DNA from: JBKHBT01 sp046542255
GTDB taxonomy: Bacteria; UBP14; UBA6098; JBKHBT01
NCBI GenBank assembly: GCA_046542255.1
Contig: JBKHBT010000004.1
Span: 1 to 64,000 of the forward strand
Direction of reading: 5' to 3'
Length of the DNA: 64,000 nucleotides
The translations under genes were made by a program, and so were the position numbers. This document shows, one piece after another, positions 1 through 9,000 of the stretch; the stretch's first letter is position 1, and each line of letters begins with the position of its first letter. A model generated the notes under the pieces. The model ran no database searches. It had not been told where the DNA came from and saw nothing but the letters and a program-made list of their open reading frames with translations.

Positions 1-1
1 C

Positions 2-3000
2 CTATCTAATCAGAGAAATTGTGCCTTCGCAGACTAATTCGCCGTCTTTTGTTATAATATAGATATAAACTCCAGGCCGGACTTTCTTTCCATTATTATC
101 ACGGCCATCCCAGCTTCTGGGGAGGTAGCTATGCAATTGATCTATCTGGCTGGCAGAAATATTCCTGTCCCAGACCAATTCCTTGCGTTTGGTAAATACC
201 GATACATGTGCATCTTCGGTGAACATATACGGATAGTCGAACATGCAAATATCATTGTATGAGTCATCATTCGGGGTGAAAGGATTCGGGAAGCTGTTAC
301 ATTTGATCGTTGGCTCGAATATGAAAACATAAGCATGGTTGTTTTCATTATCGGCGCAATAATCGATAATATCATTGGCATCTATGCTGAATTCGATCGT
401 ATCATTGGAACCGAATTCGAGACCATGATTTTCCGGGTCGAATGTCAATGTGGCCTCGCCGGCTTCGCTATCGTAGATCCAACTGACCTCATCTGTGGTA
501 TATTGCTCGCCATTTAGCATGAAGACGATATCGTCATCATCGATGCCGCTTCCGCCATCATAGATATTGAGCGTAATCGGCTGGTATTTATTTCTTGTCA
601 TAAATAGAAGGCCCGGCTCGAGTGGTGGTTCTATTATCGTGAATTCCGGCGGCGTCATATCCATATAGAATGTCCAGTCGAGTAGGTTAGTCGAGAGATT
701 GCCGAGATAGTCGGCTGCCTCGCGCAATACGACATGGATTTCATCGCCATCGGCAAACGGAGGATCGGGCTGATACCAGAGAATGCTGTCTTCATAAGTA
801 AGGACGCTTTCATCGATGGTATAGCTCTGGCCATTAACTTCCAGAATAATAGTCGAAGGATCGACGCCGACATCATTATCGGTAAGCTGGATTTCGATAT
901 GTTCATCGATGCAGCTCGAATAGGCACCATCGAAAGGCCGCATGATAGAAGCCATCGGTGCGCCAGGAGCGATTCTAAAGCACCAATCGATTTCATTGAA
1001 ATTCGGCTCGCAATAGTCGAAATCAAAGCCATCATCGATGCCGGAAGGCCTATCGTGGCACTGAAGTTGGATACAGATGCTATCGCCGCCTGTCCATTGT
1101 ATGCCAAGCGACTCCGGGCTAAATAGCAGATGATTCGATAATGAATCATAATATATTCCATCATCACCGATATCGAATGTCTCAGACGAGCTTCCCGAAG
1201 AAGCCCTGTGATCATAGGCCAATTCGATTGAAGCAGCATCGATTCCTGTAAGGCTATCGATAAGCTCGATTTCAATTGGAGCAATGCGTTCTAATAAGAC
1301 AGCCGAATCGGCAGGCGATATCGAGAGGAATTTCGGCTCCTGAAGATCCATCGAGAAACTCCAGCACACAATGCCATCGATAGGATTATGCAAAGAGTCC
1401 TCGACCGCCGTAATACATACCTCGACAGTCTCGCCATTAATAAACGGCGGATCTGGCGTAAAGATAAGATTTGGTCTGCTATCATAGGAAAGCTGCGATG
1501 AACCGGTTGTCATAGAAACGGTGCCTTCATCCGAAGTTCCGGCATATCGAACCACTTCGAGGACAATAGAGCTTTCTATTATGCCGTCTCTATCATCGAC
1601 TATCATCTCGACATATTCATCGGGACATGCCGATGTTGCGCTATCCTCAACCCGGACAATCTGCGGACGCGGGCCACCACGGGCGATATAGAAGCTCCAG
1701 GCGAAGCAATATTCATGCGGGTTGCATAGATGCGGATCATCACTTACGCAAATCGTGCAATATATCGAATCGCCGCCAATCCATGATAGGCCAGCTTCTT
1801 CGGTGTCGAATGTAAGCTCTTCGCCATCCCAAATCATCTGTGGATGGCTATAGCCATAATCTGTGCCATTTATCGTCAGCAGAATGCTTTCCGGATCGAT
1901 GCCCGAAAGCGAATCTGCCATCTCGACATGTATGACTGTGGTAACTTCCTCGAGAGTGCTATCCTGCTGTGGAATCACATTGTAAACCACAGGCGGCGTA
2001 TAGTCGAAATAGACAGTCAGTGGTTCCGAGCTTGCAAGCTCATTGCCAAGCGAATCCTCGGCGGCTATGACTTCCATGTGGACCTCTTCGCCATTTTCGA
2101 AAGCTGGGTCGGGGAAATAATAGAGGAATTCTACTCCGTCATAATATATTTCATCATCGGAAGTTGTATAAACTGTCGATATCGGAGGCACAATATCCGG
2201 CCTTCTGATTTCGACCTCAATTGTGGAGTCGATGACGGTTTCATCATCGGTCAATCGGAGAATCAAAGTATCCGGGTCGCAGGCATCCCATAGGCCATTG
2301 GCATAAGGGTCGAAAAGGGTTGCGACAGGGCCGCCGGGCATAATCGTGAAGCACCATGTGCTATCATAGGAATTTGGCGGGCAAGGTTCACCTTCCCAGT
2401 CGGTATCGCCGGAGAAATCATCAGCCAGATCGACTGCGCGGACATTGACGCAAACAGTATCGCCGCCATACCAACGTCTGCCGACCTCGGTCGGGTCGAA
2501 TATTACTGTCGTATCCACGCGGGTCAGGGCAGCATCGGTTAGTGTATATGTAACTGAAGCATCCGAAGTGCTCCACACTTCGACGCTGACGCTGTCCCAA
2601 TTGACTCCGGCCATAGTATCGGCGACATTGAAACGTATTCTCGGCCGTGGATTCGGAGTTTCACCAATTGGTTCCATAGCCCAGAATTCTGGTGGTACCC
2701 GGTCGATAACAAAGTCCCATGAAAGTGGCGTGGCAAGTGGATTGCCGAGTGAATCATCACAGGCCAAAAGTTCGACATGGACATAGTCGATATCATCGAA
2801 AACAGGGTCTGGCACAAAGAAGAGCATCGAGTCTTCGCTTTCATAGCTCAATCTTGTATCATCGCCATAGATCGTCTCGCCATCGACCAGTAGCTCGATA
2901 GTCGATTCATCTATGCCATTTGCATCCCAGAGCCTGATTGCGATATATTCGAGGAAGCACGAAGAAGTATCTCCAGGGCCGGGACGGATAATTTCGGCTT

Positions 3001-6000
3001 CCGGCCCACCGGTCTCGATTGTGAAATACCATGTAGTGTCCATATAATTATCGGTGCATGAGTCTGTGCTGTCTGTTGCCGAGACCGTTACCCATACCGA
3101 GTCTCCGCCAGAGAAAGAAAGCCCGAGGCAATCAGTATCGACATTCCAGAGTGATTCCGGTTCGGTGAATGTAATACATGGCGAAGTCAAATCAGCAGTA
3201 GTGCCATTTATATCGACTGTTACCGAATTGGAATCCAGCCCTGCGATATAGTCATAAAGCCTGAATGATATAGCTGGCGTTCTTGTTGCGACTATCTCGC
3301 CCTCGGCCGGGACGAAATCCCAGATTTCCGGCGGCGTCTGGTCCATATAGAATTCCCAGCACCATTCTGGTGGCGACATAGGATTAAGTATCGAATCGAG
3401 TGCATTCGTAATACAAACATATACCGTCTCCGGATCGAAGAAAGCCGCTGTTGGATAGTATTCCACAGTGCCGACCGATGGATCTGGAATCGGGTCATAG
3501 CTATAGCTGACATCTGGCGAAGTTAAATCGAGATAGCTGGTATCAGACATATCCGAACTTCGCAAAACATAGAAATGTATCGAAGTATCGATTATGCCAT
3601 CGGAATCTTCGAGTGTGAAAATAATGTGCTCGTCAGTGCACGATGAAATCATACCATTGAAAGGCCTTATATTTCTCGGGAATGGCCCGCCAGCTTCGAT
3701 ATAGAAGACCCAGCAGGTGTCCATATAATTCGCAGCGCATGTATCCGGGCTGTCCTCGGCATGGAAGCAGACCTGGACAGAATCGCCGCCGCGATAGAGC
3801 ATATCCGAAGCAAATCGGATATGTTCATCATGTGTCCAGCTAATAGCACTGGAATCTATTGTATAATCGATTCCATCGACATTTAGCAGAATAGATGCAG
3901 GATCGACTCCGGAAAGATTATCCGTAATATCCAGCTCAATAACCGGATAAAGCATTGTGACCGTATCGCCATCTTCCGGCATGATTCCAGAAACCTCTGG
4001 CGCAGACAAATCGACTGCAAATCCCCATTCAAGCGGCGTGGCAAGTGGATTGCCGAGTGTGTCGTCAGCAGCGATTAGCTCGACCCAGACCGATTCCTCA
4101 TCGGCCCAGAGTCGCCAGCTTTCCGGGCAGAATTCCAGAATTCCGGCTGTTTCGTCAAAGTTTAATGCATCATCATCGACACCGAATGTATCGGTTTCAT
4201 TTATCACAATCATAATAGTAGTGTCATCCACGCCTTCGAAATCGTCTTCGAGAGTCATCAGTATGCAATTATTCTCGCAGGCAGTAATCCATCCCGGACG
4301 TGGCGTAAGAATGCTTGCCTCTGGCCCGGAAAGATGGACATAGAAAGTCCAATCATATGTATTGCAGTTCGGCCCGCAGGTATCCGGCATATCACAGGCC
4401 TCGACATGGACATCGATAGTATCGAAATCATCCCAGCTTTCGCCTATTGATTCGATATCGAAAACCAGAAGGCTCTCGCCCGGCATCCATGTTATTCCGC
4501 TGGAGTCTATTGTATAAGTCTCGCCTTCGATTTCGATATAGATGCTCGATTCATCCAGTCCTGAGAGCGAGTCGTGAATTCTTATCGATATCGTGGCGAG
4601 TGAATCATTTAAAATAGTATCCGGAAGTGGATATGGTTCCCATATATCCGGTGCAGATAGGTCCATCATGAAATACCAGCAAAGCGAGTCTTCCATTGGA
4701 TTGCCGAGTACATCGGCTGCCTCTAATAGGCAGACAGAAATTGTTTCTGCATCGGCAAAGGCATCTGTTATATCAACCGGCTCGAAAATCAAGATAGAAT
4801 CATCTTCCCAGCTTAGCTCGGGATCGCCCCAGTGATATTCAGTGCCATCGACTTCGAAAACGATAGTCGATTCATCGATACCGTCATCATCGATAATCGA
4901 TAGGATAATATGCTGTTCGCCCGGAACACATGCCACCCATGAATCATGCGGATATGCTATAATTCCCGAAGCAGGCGGCGAAAGATTGATCTCGAAATCC
5001 CAGCAATAAGTAGAATCATTGGGATCGCAGTAATCCGGTGAGTCATATGCGCTGATACAGACCTCGACGATATCCTCATCGATGAATGTAATGCCGGCGC
5101 ATTCGGTATTCAGCTCGAAGGAGCCAGTTGCAGCATCCCATGTTATACATGAGCTATCCACACCAAAAAATAGCGAATCGCCAATATTCATCTCGATCGA
5201 TGAAAGGTCGGTTCCGCTTCCTGAATCTTCGATATCAAATGAAATAACCGGGCTTTCTTCTGAGACCACTGCTCTATCAGAAGGCACGATACTGCCGAAA
5301 ATCGGCGGCGTAAAGTCTGTATAGAATTCCCATTCTATCGGCAAAGATGATGGGGTGGTTCCATAGATATCCGAAATCGAGTCCAATGAGACATGATATG
5401 TATAGCCATCTGTCCAGTAATCCGCGCCGGGATTGAATACAAGCCATTCACCATCGACAAGCTCCAGTTGTGTGCTATCTGTGGTATAGAGCACGCCATC
5501 GACACTAAGCCTTGCGGACTCTGAAGATATATCGGTATCTTCATATGGATCGATATACATCGTGATTGTGCTGTCCTGGCAGGCGACCCATGTCTCATCC
5601 GAAGGATATACGATTTCGGGAGCAGGGCCGGATCTATGAAGCTCGAAAGTCCAGCAATAATCAGTAACATTAGGAGCGCAATAGTCGGGCATATCATGAA
5701 TATTTTCGGCGCAGACCTCGACAATACAGGTGTCTCCTGTACCGAAGCACGCCGACATCGAAAGTGCGATATCGATGGCATAGACAGAATCGATGCCGAG
5801 CGTATCCATCCATTCGCCGGTATAGAAGGCCGAATCGCCATTTACGGTAATATATAGGCCATCAGGGTCGAAGCCGGAAACAAGGTCATGGAAGTACATC
5901 ATTGCTTCGGTAGGCATATCGCCTTCGAAGATATCGCCTTCCAAAGGCCAGAAACCGACTACATAAGGCGGAGCATAGTCGATGACAAATTCCCATTCGA

Positions 6001-9000
6001 TTGGAGCATCAGAAATCAATGTGCCCCAGACATCGTATGCCTCGACAATAGCGACTTCCACAGTATCGCCAGTCATCCAGAAATCGGGATATGGCGCGGT
6101 GAATACAAAAACAGTGTCATCATGATAGCTCATCATCGGAGAATCCATATTATACAGAGCGCCATCTATTTCAATAACCACCGTACTTGGATCGAGGTTT
6201 GTATCAGCATCATTGATAATAAATACAATGCTATCAGGATTACATGCGGTAATCGAATCATAGCCCGGATATAGAAAATAACCATAAGGCGGGCCATTGA
6301 TATAATATTCGCAGCAATAGAGCGTATCATTTGGGCCGCAATAATGCGGCTTATCATGGGTTCCCAGGCAAATCTCGACTGTATCGAAATATCCGAAGCC
6401 CAAATCTTCGAAAGTGGATGAGAAATCGATTCTACCGGAATTGGAATCGTAAACCTCCCATGCATAATGGAATGAGCCATATGTAAATTCCAGGGTATCA
6501 TTAACACGCACGAATGATTCCTCGAAATTGATACCCGATACGCTATCATAAAGCTCCCACTGGAAACTGATCATACCACCGAGTATAGAATCACATTCTG
6601 GGGTTCTGCTGGTAAGTAGCGGCGGCTGATAGTCTATCACGAATTGCCAATCGATAGGCAAATCCGGCACCGAGACACCAAAATAGTCCCTTGCTTCCAA
6701 AATTCTGGCTACCACTGTATCGCCATCTTCCCAGAAATCCGGCTCAGTCGGGAAGAAAACAAAGACTGAGTCATCATGATAGGACATTTCGGAAGCAAGC
6801 ATATCATAAGAAACACCATCGACTTCCAAAATAACTGTCGAAGGTTCGATATTACCATCCAAATCATTGAAAATAAATACAATGCTATCGGGATTACATG
6901 CAGTTATAGAATCATAGCCCGGATATCGGAAATAGGCATATGGCGGCCCATTGATATATAACTCGCAGCAATATGTAGTATCATTTGGTTCGCAGTATGA
7001 CGGCTGGTCTTCAAGATATAGGCAAATTTCTACTGTATCGAAATAGAAGAAGCCAAGCTCATAGAAAGTGGCTTCCAAAAAGAAAGTGCCGAAATCGCCG
7101 GAATCAGCATAGCTAACAAATGAATGGTCGAAATAATATGGCGTGCCATTTACCAGCCAATAGCAATCATCATAGTCCACGCCAGAGACGCTATCAGTGG
7201 CATTCCATGCCACAACAAGATTGGTGTCGCCAATTATAGTCTCGCAAAGCGGCTCATAATCGAGGACATAGGGATGGACATAATCGATGACAAATTGCCA
7301 TTCGATAGGCAAATCTGGTACAGGATATCCAAAAGTATCGGCAGCATAGACAAGCTCGGCATGGACAGTATCGCCATCCTCCCAGAAATCGACTTCCGGT
7401 GCCAAAAAGACCAGAGTCGTATCATGCCAATAAAGCTCCGTATCTGTTAGATCGTATAATTCGCCATCGACACTTAAAATGAAGCTATTCGTATCGAGAT
7501 TGTCTTCATAGTCATTTATGATAAGGGTAATCGAATCGGGATTACATGCTGTTATAGAATCATATTCCGGATACTGGAAATACGCCCATGGCGAGCTATT
7601 GAACCAATAATCGCAGCAGATGGTTGTATCATGTGGTGCGCAATATGAAGGCTGGTCATATAATGTCAGGCATATTAGTGCTGTATCGTATTCTTCGAAA
7701 CCGAATTCTTCGAGCGTGCCAGATAGAGTAATCGTACCTTCATTGACATCGCCTACATAGCTGACATGTTCCGATGGCACAGGATAAGTAGCACCTTCGA
7801 TAGTGAAATAGCAACTCTCCCAATCGATGCCCGAGACGCTATCTATCACATCCCATTCATCGACAAATAGCGAATCTCCCTGAAGCGAGCCACAGGGCTT
7901 CGATATATCCAAAACCAATGGATTGTGATAATCGATGATAAATCGCCATTCGATAGGCAAATCCTCGACAGGATAGCCCCACAGATCGCGCGCATCTGTA
8001 AGAACCGGGCGAACCGTATCGCCATCGGCCCAGAAATCTTCATAAGGCGCAACAAATACAAGGAAACTATCGCGGAAATGAAGTTCGGGAGAATCGATAG
8101 TATATAAAATATCATCCACTTCAAGCTCGAAAGTAGAAGGATCCAAATTATCCACTCCATCCGGGTCATTGATAACAAGCACAACAGAGTCTGGATTACA
8201 GGCCGTTATCGAGTCATATTCTGGATATACGAAATATGCATAAGGTGGGTCATTAAGATAATATGTGCAGCAATATGTAGTATCATGAACGCCGCAATAG
8301 TCCGGCATATCCATAACAGTCAGGCACATCTCGATTGTATCGGAGCCCCAGATACCCAGTTCACTGAATAGGCCATCCAGCATAAGGGTGCCTTCGCGCG
8401 GTGTGCCAGTATAAGAATATCTACCGCTCTCAAGATCGAATACTGTGCCATTGACAGTGAAATAGCAATTGGCAAAATCAATGCCGGAGACGGAATCCTC
8501 GATAATCCATTCGCCATGGAAGAGCGAGTCTCCGATAAGTGTTTCGCACATCGGATCGATATCGAGAAGTAGCGGTGGGCGGTAGTCTATTACAAAATGC
8601 CATTCGATGGGCAAATCGGGCACAGAAATACCCCATTGGTCTTCGGCAGCCAGAAGCCGGCATTCGACTGTATCGCCGTCTTCCCAGAAATCCACATCGC
8701 CATGGAAAACCAAAAATGAATCCGTCCACGTAATTTCTGGATCGGAAGTGGTGTAAACCACGCCATCGATTTCCAGCTCGAATGTCGATGGCCTGAGTGT
8801 GGAAAGCCCATCTGTGTCATTTATGATAACAACAATCGATTCGGGATTACAAGCTGAAATCGAATCGAGGCCCGGATACATAAAATATGCATAGGGCGGG
8901 TCATTAAGGTAGTATTCGCAACAATAGAATGTATCATTTGGCCCACAATAATGTGGCATATCATGCAAAAATAGGCAAACCTCGATAGTATCGGCATCAT

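Noticed and set aside
655..2293. Long open frames antisense or out of frame in the giant VWA gene
   Set aside because: They follow from the repeated, codon-biased coding sequence of the main frame and have no start signals or domain features.
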